Translations under genes and position numbers: made by a program | Notes under the pieces: model-generated | What the model was told of the DNA's origin: nothing | What the model saw: the letters and a program-made list of their open reading frames with translations, nothing else | Databases searched by the model: none | Assembly: GCF_049310905.1 (NCBI RefSeq) | Contig: NZ_JBMEMN010000001.1 | Location: forward strand, 244,125-308,124 | From: Gudongella sp049310905 | GTDB lineage: Bacteria > Bacillota > Clostridia > Tissierellales > Tissierellaceae | Length of the DNA: 64,000 nt | Direction: 5' to 3' | In this document: piece after piece, positions 54,436-62,697 of the stretch | Layout: every line of letters starts with the position of its first letter | How positions within the stretch are numbered: the stretch's first letter is position 1

Positions 54436-54747
54436 ATGAAGGCATTATTTGGTCGAAAGTTCTACAACCTTAAGGAACTAAAAGAAGCAACTGAAGAGGC
54501 AAAGGAAGATGGCGTCATTGGTTCTGATTACACCGTGATTCGAGAAGTTGAACTCAGTGATTCAGAGTTTAAGAAGTTCACCAGTGATTTTCTAGAGAAT
54601 CAGCCCTGGATCAAGAAGTCAGATGGTGGGACCAACGAAAAAGGTGAGCTTCGATGCATTAGGGTCATTAACAAAGACACCGGTGAAAAGATACTCACCA
54701 ATCCTGAAGGCTATGACTATCCACGCTACTGTGGGATTGAAGATTAG
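54436..54747 (+). CDS. Small phage protein, DUF6329-like
   Basis: The product is 103 aa, 2 nt after the DUF4314 stop, with GGAGG upstream. Features are ALFGRKFYNLKELKEATEEA at the N-terminus and GGTNEKGELRCIRVINKDTG later. The family name is from memory of similar phage genes and is uncertain. No catalytic motif. Confidence 0.6.
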   Translation: MKALFGRKFYNLKELKEATEEAKEDGVIGSDYTVIREVELSDSEFKKFTSDFLENQPWIKKSDGGTNEKGELRCIRVINKDTGEKILTNPEGYDYPRYCGIED

Positions 54748-54787
54748 CCTCTAGGCCAGAAACCTGCTCTATTACTACAGAAATGAC

Positions 54788-54820
54788 TTGCTATTATTCT
54801 CGTTTAGAGTGATATATGTA
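54788..54820 (+). promoter_or_regulatory. Promoter-like repeat B, copy 2
   Basis: TTGCTA, 19 nt, TATATG with the same TTTAGAGTGA lead-in as copy 1. It stands in a 111-bp gap before the next small gene. Confidence 0.5.
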
Positions 54821-54858
54821 ATACCAAAACAAAACCACACTAAATGGAGGATGAGAAC

Positions 54859-55215
54859 ATGAAAGAAATCAAAGCATTTGAAGAAGCCAAAGCAACCGGC
54901 GCAAACTTTAAGGAGTCTGGAATCAACAGCACCATGTACTGGGCCTACGAAAGAAGCAAGGAAGCAGGAAACGACACCATCGACTTTTCTGAGGTCATTT
55001 GGGATTACGACATTGAACCCATTGTTAAAGCCTGCAGAGCCTACGGAATTGACCACATCACCATTTCAAGCACCTTCTCAGGGCTGATCGCAACCCTTGT
55101 CGAATTTGAAAAACACGGTTGCAGGATGGACGGACTTACCAAGGTTAAGACAAGCTACACCGACTGGCAGACCGGCGAAAAGCAAATTCTACCAGCAATC
55201 TTGGTTAGGATTTAA
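54859..55215 (+). CDS. Phage hypothetical protein (accessory region)
   Basis: The product is 118 aa; ATG 54859 follows GGAGG by 9 nt. The sequence is an alpha/beta domain (WDYDIEPIVKACRAYGIDHI, then TISSTFSGLIATLVEFEKHG). It belongs to a small family common next to DUF4314 genes in Firmicute phages. Function unknown; the expression site is repeat B. Confidence 0.6.
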   Translation: MKEIKAFEEAKATGANFKESGINSTMYWAYERSKEAGNDTIDFSEVIWDYDIEPIVKACRAYGIDHITISSTFSGLIATLVEFEKHGCRMDGLTKVKTSYTDWQTGEKQILPAILVRI

Positions 55216-55229
55216 GGGGGGATTAGACC

Positions 55230-55454
55230 ATGTGGAGAAAAGGTAAAATCGAAGTCGAAAATAAAACCATTCATTACTGGATTAAAAGCTTTGACTTAGG
55301 ATCCCCTTACGGCATTGATGAGGGTAGAATATCAAAACTGATGCTAAAGCGTGATGCCCAGATCATTGCAAACTTTGATAGAGGCTGGGACATTGAACCC
55401 ATCGACGCCAATGCGCAAGCTGCACTTGAAATACTCATGAAGGAATACAATTAA
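55230..55454 (+). CDS. Small phage hypothetical protein (DUF7678-like)
   Basis: The product is 74 aa with AAGGGGGG upstream. WRKGKIEVENKTIHYWIKSF and FDLGSPYGIDEGRISKLML describe a compact beta-rich protein. Function unknown; it is the last small gene before terL. Confidence 0.6.
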   Translation: MWRKGKIEVENKTIHYWIKSFDLGSPYGIDEGRISKLMLKRDAQIIANFDRGWDIEPIDANAQAALEILMKEYN

Positions 55455-55511
55455 CAACAAGATAACACGCACATTGGAACAGGGCTATATAGCTCTTTTC
55501 CTCGTTACAGA

Positions 55512-55532
55512 AGACCTTATGGTCTATTTTTT
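55512..55532 (+). terminator. Short hairpin with T-run before terL
   Basis: AGACC-TTAT-GGTCT, then ATTTTTT. The stem is only 5 bp, so termination would be partial. Confidence 0.35.
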
Positions 55533-55559
55533 ATGTCTTTTTAAAGGAGGTGTCCGCAT

Positions 55560-57161
55560 ATCCGAAAACTAAAGAAGTATAAACCAACCTCTTATATGGC
55601 GAAAGATTCCCATTACAGTAAGGAGATGGCGGACTATGCAGTAGGTTTTATTGAATGCCTCTCCCACACCAAAGGAACCTGGGCAGGAAAGCCCTTTGAA
55701 CTGATAGATTGGCAAGAGCAAATCATCAGGGATTTATTTGGAACCATAAAACCAAATGGTTATCGCCAATTTAATACTGCTTATGTAGAGATACCAAAGA
55801 AGATGGGAAAAAGTGAGCTTGCGGCGGCTGTTGCCCTGCTCTTAACCTGTGGAGATAACGAAGAACGTGCTGAGGTTTATGGCTGCGCTGCAGATCGTAA
55901 CCAAGCCTCTATCGTTTTTAATGTGGCAGCGGACATGGTTCGTATGTGCCCTGCCTTATCCAAGCGGGTAAAGATTCTGGACTCACAGAAAAGACTGATC
56001 TATCAACCCACTGGAAGCATCTATCAGGTGCTTTCTGCCGATGTTGGAAACAAACACGGCTTTAATACCCATGGCGTTGTATTTGATGAACTTCATACCC
56101 AACCAAATAGAAAGCTCTATGATGTTATGACCAAAGGTAGTGGTGATGCCCGGATGCAGCCCTTGTACTTTCTAATCACCACTGCTGGAGATAATCAAAA
56201 CAGTATCTGCTGGGAGGTTCATCAAAAAGCACTGGATATCATGGCAGGAAGAAAGAACGATCCTACCTTCTACCCCGTCATTTATGGCGCAGATCTTGAA
56301 GATGACTGGTCCGATCCAAAGGTCTGGAAGAAAGCAAACCCGTCCCTTGGCATCACTGTCAGCATGGATAAAGTAAAAATGGCTTATGAGTCAGCAAGAC
56401 AAAACCCTGCTGAAGAAAACAGCTTCAGGCAACTACGACTAAATCAGTGGGTTAAGCAGGCTATTCGCTGGATGCCAATGGATAAATGGGATGCCTGTGC
56501 TTTTCCAGTTAATCCTGAAGAACTTAAAGGTCGCGTCTGCTATGGTGGACTGGACCTTTCCTCTTCCACTGACATTACAGCCTTCGTTCTGGTCTTCCCT
56601 CCACAGGATGAAGATGACAAGTATGTGGTTCTTCCATACTTCTGGATACCAGAAGACAGCATAGATCTTAGAGTTAGGCGAGATCACGTGAATTATGATG
56701 TTTGGGAAAAACAAGGCTTCCTTTTAACTACCGAAGGTAATGTGGTGCACTACGGATTCATTGAGACATTCATTGAGGAGCTTGGGATGAAATATAACAT
56801 CCGCGAAATTGCCTTTGACCGCTGGGGAGCAGTTCAGATGACACAGAACCTAGAAAATCTAGGTTTCACCGTTGTCCCTTTTGGACAGGGCTTCAAAGAT
56901 ATGTCTCCTCCGACTAAGGAGTTGATGAAGCTGACATTGGAAGAAAAGATAGCTCATGGGGGTCATCCTGTTCTCCGCTGGATGATGGACAATATTTTTA
57001 TTAGAACTGACCCTGCTGGAAACATTAAAGCAGATAAAGAAAAATCCACAGAGAAAATTGACGGTGCTATAGCCACCATCATGGCCCTAGACCGAGCAAT
57101 CCGCTGTGGAGGAGAATCTGGTAATTCTGTTTATGATGAGCGTGGTCTGCTTGTTTTTTAG
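55560..57161 (+). CDS. terL: Terminase large subunit
   Basis: The product is 533 aa if started at the non-canonical ATC 55560, 9 nt after AAAGGAGG; the first ATG, at 55596, has no ribosome site. The 12 extra residues (RKLKKYKPTSY) match the usual N-terminus of this TerL group. The ATPase has a Walker A-like KKMGKSELAAA (near residue 80) and Walker B VVFDELHTQ (near 165). The nuclease has GGLDLSSSTDITAFVLVF (near 322) and an acidic cluster AFDRWGA. It packages DNA into the prohead. Confidence 0.9.
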   Translation: MRKLKKYKPTSYMAKDSHYSKEMADYAVGFIECLSHTKGTWAGKPFELIDWQEQIIRDLFGTIKPNGYRQFNTAYVEIPKKMGKSELAAAVALLLTCGDNEERAEVYGCAADRNQASIVFNVAADMVRMCPALSKRVKILDSQKRLIYQPTGSIYQVLSADVGNKHGFNTHGVVFDELHTQPNRKLYDVMTKGSGDARMQPLYFLITTAGDNQNSICWEVHQKALDIMAGRKNDPTFYPVIYGADLEDDWSDPKVWKKANPSLGITVSMDKVKMAYESARQNPAEENSFRQLRLNQWVKQAIRWMPMDKWDACAFPVNPEELKGRVCYGGLDLSSSTDITAFVLVFPPQDEDDKYVVLPYFWIPEDSIDLRVRRDHVNYDVWEKQGFLLTTEGNVVHYGFIETFIEELGMKYNIREIAFDRWGAVQMTQNLENLGFTVVPFGQGFKDMSPPTKELMKLTLEEKIAHGGHPVLRWMMDNIFIRTDPAGNIKADKEKSTEKIDGAIATIMALDRAIRCGGESGNSVYDERGLLVF

Positions 57162-57596
57162 TTATACTTCAGCAATACGTTTAATTACTTGCATAGAAGC
57201 GCTGCCTGTCTTATCGTATGTTGCTCCCGTGGACAGGTGCTTTCCTTTATAATCAATTGGAATTGGTCTGTTTTGTCCTTTTTTCTTTTCATATCCAAAT
57301 TGATTTAGAATGTGAGCAACCATTGTGCCTATGGCTTGACGATTCAAGTCTGCTACTTTTTCATTTATTGTTCGATCAAGTGTAACAGCTTGGTTATTAA
57401 TACTGTCGATATAGGTTTCTATATCTCTTGCTGGGATAGAAACAGGTGATATAGAATGTTCGGCTGCTTCTACCATTTTGATTATCATGTTTTCCTCGCA
57501 AAGTATAGACTCATAAATGAACTTAAACTCGGGAGTATCACAAATGTTTTTGAAACGCGGCGTTTCAGATAAATAGTCATTGAAAGTTTTCAACAT
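57162..57596 (-). CDS. Antisense cargo (moron) gene of unknown function
   Basis: The product is 144 aa on the opposite strand between terL and portal, where HK97-type phages have no gene. It begins FNDYLSETPRFKNICDTPEF. Residues ~60-110 are helical and ~110-140 form a beta-type tail (GYEKKKGQNRPIPIDYKGKH, then LSTGATYDKTGSASM). No known domain is recognised. A 15-bp perfect palindrome precedes it, so it has its own promoter and regulation and could be expressed in the lysogen, for example for superinfection exclusion. It ends directly at the terL stop. Confidence 0.65.
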   Translation of the reverse strand: MLKTFNDYLSETPRFKNICDTPEFKFIYESILCEENMIIKMVEAAEHSISPVSIPARDIETYIDSINNQAVTLDRTINEKVADLNRQAIGTMVAHILNQFGYEKKKGQNRPIPIDYKGKHLSTGATYDKTGSASMQVIKRIAEV

Positions 57597-57615
57597 AATA
57601 ACCCTCCATTAAATT

Positions 57616-57651
57616 ATATTTCTAAGGTTAAATATCTAACCTTAGAAATAT
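57616..57651. promoter_or_regulatory. 15-bp perfect palindrome (6-nt centre), operator-like
   Basis: ATATTTCTAAGGTTA and TAACCTTAGAAATAT flank AATATC. It lies 20 bp upstream of the cargo gene start and 70 bp before the portal gene. No T-run follows, so an operator is more likely than a terminator. Confidence 0.7.
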
Positions 57652-57721
57652 AGTAACATAAGCTTTTGATTTTGTCTATAACTTTACAAAAATACTACAC
57701 ATTTTTAGGAGGTTGAAGTCC

Positions 57722-58978
57722 ATGGGAATATTGCAAGGGATATTCAAAGCGCGTGATAAGCCTAAAGACACTCTAGGTGGCAGCCGCTACAGCTTCTTTT
57801 TTGGAAGCACCAGTGCTGGAAAACCGGTCAATGAGCAGACTGCCATGCAAATGACCGCAGTGTACAGCTGCGTGAGAATCTTATCCGAGACGCTAGCTGG
57901 TCTACCCCTTCATGTCTACAAATACAATGATGCTGGCGGTAAGGAGAAAAACCTAAAACACCCACTTTACAAGTTGCTCCACGATGAACCAAATCCTGAG
58001 ATGACTTCCTTTGCGTTTAGAGAAACGCTGATGAGTCATCTTTTATTATGGGGAAATGCCTATGCTCAGATTATTAGAAATGCACGAGGTGAAGTGATAT
58101 CTCTCTATCCACTCATGCCAAACAAAATGACAGTCGATCGCGATTCAAGTGGTCGGCTTTTCTATATGTATCAGCGTGGCAATGAGGATGTCCCTTCTCT
58201 TGGTAGAGAACATCAGGTGTATCTATCACCATCAGACGTCCTTCATATCCCAGGACTTGGCTTTGACGGGCTGGTAGGCTATTCACCCATAGCCATGGCG
58301 AAAAATGCTGTGGGACTTGCTATAGCCACGGAAGAATATGGAGCTAAGTTTTTTGCTAATGGGGCTTCACCGGGAGGCGTCCTTGAACACCCCGGTACTA
58401 TCAAGGATCCTCAGAAGATTAAAGAATCCTGGAATGCAGCTTATCAAGGAAGTGGTAATGCCCACCGGGTGGCTGTCCTTGAGGAAGGTATGAAGTATCA
58501 GCCTATTGGTATTTCTCCTGAACAGGCTCAGTTCCTAGAAACCAGAAAGTTCCAGATCAATGAGATCGCTCGTATCTTTAGAGTGCCCCCTCATATGCTT
58601 GCTGATCTAGAGAAGTCATCCTTTAGTAACATCGAACAGCAATCACTGGAGTTTGTAAAATACACCCTCGACCCTTGGGTGGTCCGCTGGGAACAGTCCA
58701 TGTGTAGAGCGCTGCTAATGGAAAGTGAGAAGCCTAATATCTTTATCAAGTTTAATGTGGATGGCCTTCTGCGTGGTGACTATGTAAGTCGTATGAGTGG
58801 CTATGCTACTGCCCGGCAGAATGGCTGGATGAGCGCCAATGATATCAGAGAGCTAGAAAATCTGGATAGAATTCCAGAATCCTTTGGTGGCGACCTCTAC
58901 CTCATCAACGGCGCAATGACAAAATTACAGGACGCAGGCGCGTTCGCAAATATCAAAGAAACGGAGGAACCTAAATGA
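57722..58978 (+). CDS. Phage portal protein, HK97 family
   Basis: The product is 418 aa from ATG 57722, 9 nt after AGGAGGT. Typical motifs include TAVYSCVRILSETLAGLPLH, YAQIIRNARGEVISLYPL and VPPHMLADLEKSSFSNIEQQ. It forms the dodecameric ring through which DNA enters. Its end overlaps the protease start by 4 nt. Confidence 0.95.
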   Translation: MGILQGIFKARDKPKDTLGGSRYSFFFGSTSAGKPVNEQTAMQMTAVYSCVRILSETLAGLPLHVYKYNDAGGKEKNLKHPLYKLLHDEPNPEMTSFAFRETLMSHLLLWGNAYAQIIRNARGEVISLYPLMPNKMTVDRDSSGRLFYMYQRGNEDVPSLGREHQVYLSPSDVLHIPGLGFDGLVGYSPIAMAKNAVGLAIATEEYGAKFFANGASPGGVLEHPGTIKDPQKIKESWNAAYQGSGNAHRVAVLEEGMKYQPIGISPEQAQFLETRKFQINEIARIFRVPPHMLADLEKSSFSNIEQQSLEFVKYTLDPWVVRWEQSMCRALLMESEKPNIFIKFNVDGLLRGDYVSRMSGYATARQNGWMSANDIRELENLDRIPESFGGDLYLINGAMTKLQDAGAFANIKETEEPK

Positions 58979-59673
58979 AGAAGTTTTGGAACTGGGCGCG
59001 TGATGAAAACACTGGCGTCCGAACACTATATCTAGACGGCGTTATTGCCGAAGACTCATGGTTTGACGATGATGTCACCCCTAAGGCATTTAAAGCAGAG
59101 CTTACTGCCGGTGAGGGTGACATAGTTATTTGGCTCAATTCTCCAGGAGGTGATTGCATTGCTGCTAGTCAGATTTACGCCATGCTGATGGATTACAAGG
59201 GTACTGTTACCGTAAAGATTGACGGTATTGCAGCCTCAGCCGCCTCAGTCATCGCCATGGCGGGGACAACGGTGCTTATGGCACCAACTGCCCTCATGAT
59301 GGTCCATAACCCCCTTACAGTGGCCATTGGGGACAGCGAGGAAATGAAAAAAGCCATCGCTATGCTTTCTGAAGTTAAGGAGAGCATCATCAATGCCTAT
59401 GAAATCAAGACAGGCCAGTCAAGAACAAAGCTCTCCCATCTTATGGATGCAGAAACCTGGCTCAATGCAAAGAAGGCCATCGAGCTTGGTTTTGCGGATG
59501 GCATCTTGGAGGACGAAAAGAAAAGAAATCAGACCGAAGACTTTACCTATGCCTTTAGCCGCAGAGCTGTTACCAACTCTCTACTGGATAAGGTAAAACC
59601 CAAACTAGAAAAAGAGAATACTGGCACCCCAATTGAGTCGCTAGAAAAGCGGCTTTCTTTGATTCAACACTAA
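58975..59673 (+). CDS. Head maturation protease, ClpP-like
   Basis: The product is 232 aa. The ClpP/crotonase fold is clear: VIWLNSPGGDCIAASQIYAM, then IDGIAASAASVIAMAG (catalytic Ser in the AASAAS region near residue 83) and TALMMVHNPL with the catalytic His. It cleaves capsid protein and scaffold during prohead maturation. Confidence 0.95.
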   Translation: MKKFWNWARDENTGVRTLYLDGVIAEDSWFDDDVTPKAFKAELTAGEGDIVIWLNSPGGDCIAASQIYAMLMDYKGTVTVKIDGIAASAASVIAMAGTTVLMAPTALMMVHNPLTVAIGDSEEMKKAIAMLSEVKESIINAYEIKTGQSRTKLSHLMDAETWLNAKKAIELGFADGILEDEKKRNQTEDFTYAFSRRAVTNSLLDKVKPKLEKENTGTPIESLEKRLSLIQH

Positions 59674-59692
59674 ATTTTAGGAGGAAAACACT

Positions 59693-60901
59693 ATGAATAA
59701 AATTCTTGAACTGCGTGAAAAAAGAGCAAAATCCTGGGAAGCTGCTAAAGCATTCCTCGATACCAAAAGAGGTACAGATGGTATCGTATCTGCTGAAGAC
59801 ACTGCAACCTATGAAAAAATGGAAGCGGATGTGGTTGCCCTTGGTAAGGAAATTGATCGACTGGAAAAGCAAGAAGCACTGGACCGTGAGCTTTCAAAGC
59901 CTTTAAACACACCACTTACCGGGAAACCTATCTTCCAGGGGATGGAATCCAAAGGCGGCAGAGCCTCTGCTGAATACCAGAAAGCCTTCTGGAATGCCAT
60001 GAGAACCCGTTCTGGTGAAGGACTCGATCCTGTTATTAAGAATGCACTGCAGATTGGTACTGACACTGAAGGTGGCTATCTTGTACCGGATGAATTCGAG
60101 CGTACCCTTATTGAAGCTTTGGATGAAGAGAATATTTTCAGAAAGCTGGCCAACGTCATCTCCACTTCTTCTGGTGATCGTAAGATTCCAGTAGTGGCTT
60201 CCAAAGGAACTGCTTCTTGGATTGATGAAGAAGGTGCTATTCCTGAAAGTGATGATAGCTTTGGACAGGTGTCTATCGGTGCTTACAAGCTAGGTACCAT
60301 GATCAAGGTATCGGAAGAGCTTCTAAATGACAGCGTGTTTAATCTTGAAAACTACATCGCTAGAGAGTTTGCAAGACGTATCGGAAACAAGGAAGAAGAT
60401 GCCTTTTTTACTGGAGATGGTTCTGGAAAGCCTACAGGTATCCTTGCAGCCACTGGTGGAGCCCAAATCGGTGTAACCGCTGCAAGTGCCACTGCGATTA
60501 CCGTTGATGAGATTTTGGACCTCTTCTACTCTCTTAAATCGCCTTATAGAAATAAGTCCGTGTTCGTTATGAACGATGCCACCATTAAGGCAATTAGGAA
60601 GCTGAAAGATGGTCAGGGTCAGTATATCTGGCAGCCTTCACTTCAGGCTGGCACGCCAGATACCATTCTGAACAGACCTGTTTACACTTCATCCTACGTT
60701 CCTACCATTGCCGCATCTGCAAAGTCCATCATCTTCGGTGATTTTGGCTACTACTGGGTAGCGGATCGTCAAGGAAGAGTCTTCAAGAGACTGAATGAGC
60801 TCTATGCAGCCACTGGCCAGGTTGGCTTTGTTGCCACTCAGCGTGTGGATGGAAAACTGATTCTGCCTGAAGCCATTAAAGTGCTTCAGCAGAAAGCGTA
60901 A
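59693..60901 (+). CDS. Major capsid protein, HK97 fold
   Basis: The product is 402 aa with GAGGAAA upstream. A helical scaffold (delta) region covers residues ~1-100 (EKMEADVVALGKEIDRLEKQ). The mature part starts near the cleavage region before ALQIGTDTEGGYLVPDEFER. The E-loop and P-domain follow (SGDRKIPVVASKGTASWIDE; FVMNDATIKAIRKLKDGQGQ). No separate scaffold gene, as usual for this type. Confidence 0.95.
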   Translation: MNKILELREKRAKSWEAAKAFLDTKRGTDGIVSAEDTATYEKMEADVVALGKEIDRLEKQEALDRELSKPLNTPLTGKPIFQGMESKGGRASAEYQKAFWNAMRTRSGEGLDPVIKNALQIGTDTEGGYLVPDEFERTLIEALDEENIFRKLANVISTSSGDRKIPVVASKGTASWIDEEGAIPESDDSFGQVSIGAYKLGTMIKVSEELLNDSVFNLENYIAREFARRIGNKEEDAFFTGDGSGKPTGILAATGGAQIGVTAASATAITVDEILDLFYSLKSPYRNKSVFVMNDATIKAIRKLKDGQGQYIWQPSLQAGTPDTILNRPVYTSSYVPTIAASAKSIIFGDFGYYWVADRQGRVFKRLNELYAATGQVGFVATQRVDGKLILPEAIKVLQQKA

Positions 60902-60913
60902 TGGAGGTGTCCT

Positions 60914-61270
60914 ATGGGTTATAACACAAAGAACTATACCGAACAGGGTGGTGAAAAAACCGTCATTGGTGGAACTCTAGAAATCAAGGAGGGAGCATCT
61001 GTTACAGGGCTCTCTCCTCATCAGATCAGTATTGCTACCGAAACAGCTCTTGGAGGAATCAAAGCTGCCACAAAAGCTGAAACGGACACAGTCCCTGCCA
61101 AAATTGATGAAGATGGAATCTTGTATGTTCCCACATATCCAGTCGTACCTGAGACACCAGTTGCCGATTACCAAGCTCCTAGTACCGCTGAAGATATCCC
61201 AGGCCTACTGGCAGACTTTAATGCCCTTCTCACCAAACTTAAGACTGCAGGGCTTATGATTTCAGACTAA
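60914..61270 (+). CDS. Head fibre-like protein
   Basis: The product is 118 aa with TGGAGGTG upstream. An N-terminal short strand (TEQGGEKTVIGGTLEIKEGA) is followed by LGGIKAATKAETDTVPAKID, a motif of phi29-type head-fibre base proteins. The C-terminus is a helix (LLADFNALLTKLKTAG). It probably decorates the capsid surface. Confidence 0.75.
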   Translation: MGYNTKNYTEQGGEKTVIGGTLEIKEGASVTGLSPHQISIATETALGGIKAATKAETDTVPAKIDEDGILYVPTYPVVPETPVADYQAPSTAEDIPGLLADFNALLTKLKTAGLMISD

Positions 61271-61288
61271 TGAAAGGATGGTGGCGGT

Positions 61289-61597
61289 ATGACACTGCTG
61301 GAAAAAGTAAAAGCAAATCTTATTCTTGATCATTCGGCTGATGATGAACTCCTTGAGATGTACATCACCGCCGCTACCCGGTATGCAGAAAGTTATCAGC
61401 ATCTTCCTGAGAACCACTACATGGAAGCAGGTATGCCAGCCACCACACAGCAAGCCATCATTATGCTGTCGTCCCACTTTTATGAATCCAGGGACGGCAG
61501 CACAAGTGGTTTCTTTTCTGATAATGTACAGGCTGGACAGCAGGTGTGGAATACAGTCAATCTCCTGCTGCGGCTTGATCGGGATTGGAAGGTGTAG
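61289..61597 (+). CDS. Head-tail connector protein, gp6-like
   Basis: The product is 102 aa. LLEKVKANLILDHSADDELL and EMYITAATRYAESY are the two-helix start of gp6-type adaptors; QQAIIMLSSHFYESRDG follows. It forms the ring below the portal. Stop and the next start are 3 nt apart. Confidence 0.85.
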   Translation: MTLLEKVKANLILDHSADDELLEMYITAATRYAESYQHLPENHYMEAGMPATTQQAIIMLSSHFYESRDGSTSGFFSDNVQAGQQVWNTVNLLLRLDRDWKV

Positions 61598-61599
61598 TC

Positions 61600-61932
61600 A
61601 TGAGCTTTGGGAAAATGAATACCTTTATTGACATCATTGAGAGCGTCACTATAAAAGATCCCGAAGGCTTTAAAACTGAAGTTGATAACATTATAGCTTC
61701 TGTTAGAGCTTACCGTGAAGGTCGCCATGGCAATGAGAAGTGGGCAAATAGAGCTTCCTTTTCTGAAGCCACAGACCTTTTTCGCTTTCGCCACATCCCT
61801 GGCATAACCATAACAACATCTATGGTGGTCATCCATAGAAATAAGAGATTTGAAATCACATCTGTTGAGGATGTGAAAGGCCGCGGGATGTATATTGAGG
61901 TGCTGGCTAAGGAGGTGGTTCCAAGTGGCTAA
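61600..61932 (+). CDS. Phage head closure (head-tail adaptor) protein
   Basis: The product is 110 aa from ATG 61600. Beta-barrel pattern: VRAYREGRHGNEKWANRASF, then ATDLFRFRHIPGITITTSMV and FEITSVEDVKGRGMYIEVLA, typical of SPP1 gp16-like stoppers. Confidence 0.85.
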   Translation: MSFGKMNTFIDIIESVTIKDPEGFKTEVDNIIASVRAYREGRHGNEKWANRASFSEATDLFRFRHIPGITITTSMVVIHRNKRFEITSVEDVKGRGMYIEVLAKEVVPSG

Positions 61933-62356
61933 AGCAACAATGCGTATACCAGATGATTTCTTGATGAAGCTCTCAAAGCTTGGTGATAAGACCGATGAGA
62001 TTGTCTCGAAAGTTTTAGAAGCTGGCGGTGAAGTTGTTCTGGATAAAGTCAAATCCAACCTTAAAGGTGTTATTGGTAATAATACCAAAGAAAAAAGCCG
62101 CTCTACCGGTGAGCTGGTTTCTTCCCTGGGCCTCTCTCCCACTAAGCTAGATCGAAATGGAAACTTCAATGTCAAGGTTGGCTTCAATGAACCTCGTGGT
62201 GATGGAGATGCCAATGCTAAGATTGCAAATATCCTTGAATACGGTAAATCAGGTCAGCCACCTAAGCCCTTCTTGAAGCCAGCAAAATCCGCATCTCGGA
62301 AGGCATGCATAGAAACTATGAAATCAGAACTGGATAAGGAGATTGAAAAGCTATGA
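61925..62356 (+). CDS. HK97 gp10-like tail component
   Basis: The product is 143 aa from GTG 61925 with AAGGAGGTGG upstream, overlapping the previous gene by 8 nt. LSKLGDKTDEIVSKVLEAGG and the C-terminal KPFLKPAKSASRKA are family marks. It joins head and tail. Confidence 0.8.
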   Translation: MAKATMRIPDDFLMKLSKLGDKTDEIVSKVLEAGGEVVLDKVKSNLKGVIGNNTKEKSRSTGELVSSLGLSPTKLDRNGNFNVKVGFNEPRGDGDANAKIANILEYGKSGQPPKPFLKPAKSASRKACIETMKSELDKEIEKL

Positions 62357-62697
62357 GCTTACTTGCAGATTTAAACCTCATACTGGCTCCCTTTGATATC
62401 CCTGTGGAAACAGGAGTGTTCTCTGATGTGCCTCCCGATGAATATCTGGTCATTACGCCTATGTCAGACAGACTGGATCTCTTCGCGGATAACGAGGCCT
62501 ATATGATTGTTTCAGAGGCTAGACTGTCCCTTTTTACAAAGAAGAATTATAACAAACGTAAAAAGGAACTGACTAAAGCCCTGCAATCTGGCGGGATAAC
62601 CATCACGGATAGACAGTATGTGGGTTACGAGCATGATACTAAATTTCATCATTACGCCATCGATGTAATGAAAGAATATGAAACGGAGGAAGAATAA
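62353..62697 (+). CDS. Phage tail-completion (neck) protein
   Basis: The product is 114 aa, overlapping the preceding stop by 4 nt. DLNLILAPFDIPVETGVFSD and YLVITPMSDRLDLFADNEAY fit the tail-terminator type (DUF3168-like). Assignment is helped by its position just before the major tail protein. Confidence 0.75.
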   Translation: MSLLADLNLILAPFDIPVETGVFSDVPPDEYLVITPMSDRLDLFADNEAYMIVSEARLSLFTKKNYNKRKKELTKALQSGGITITDRQYVGYEHDTKFHHYAIDVMKEYETEEE

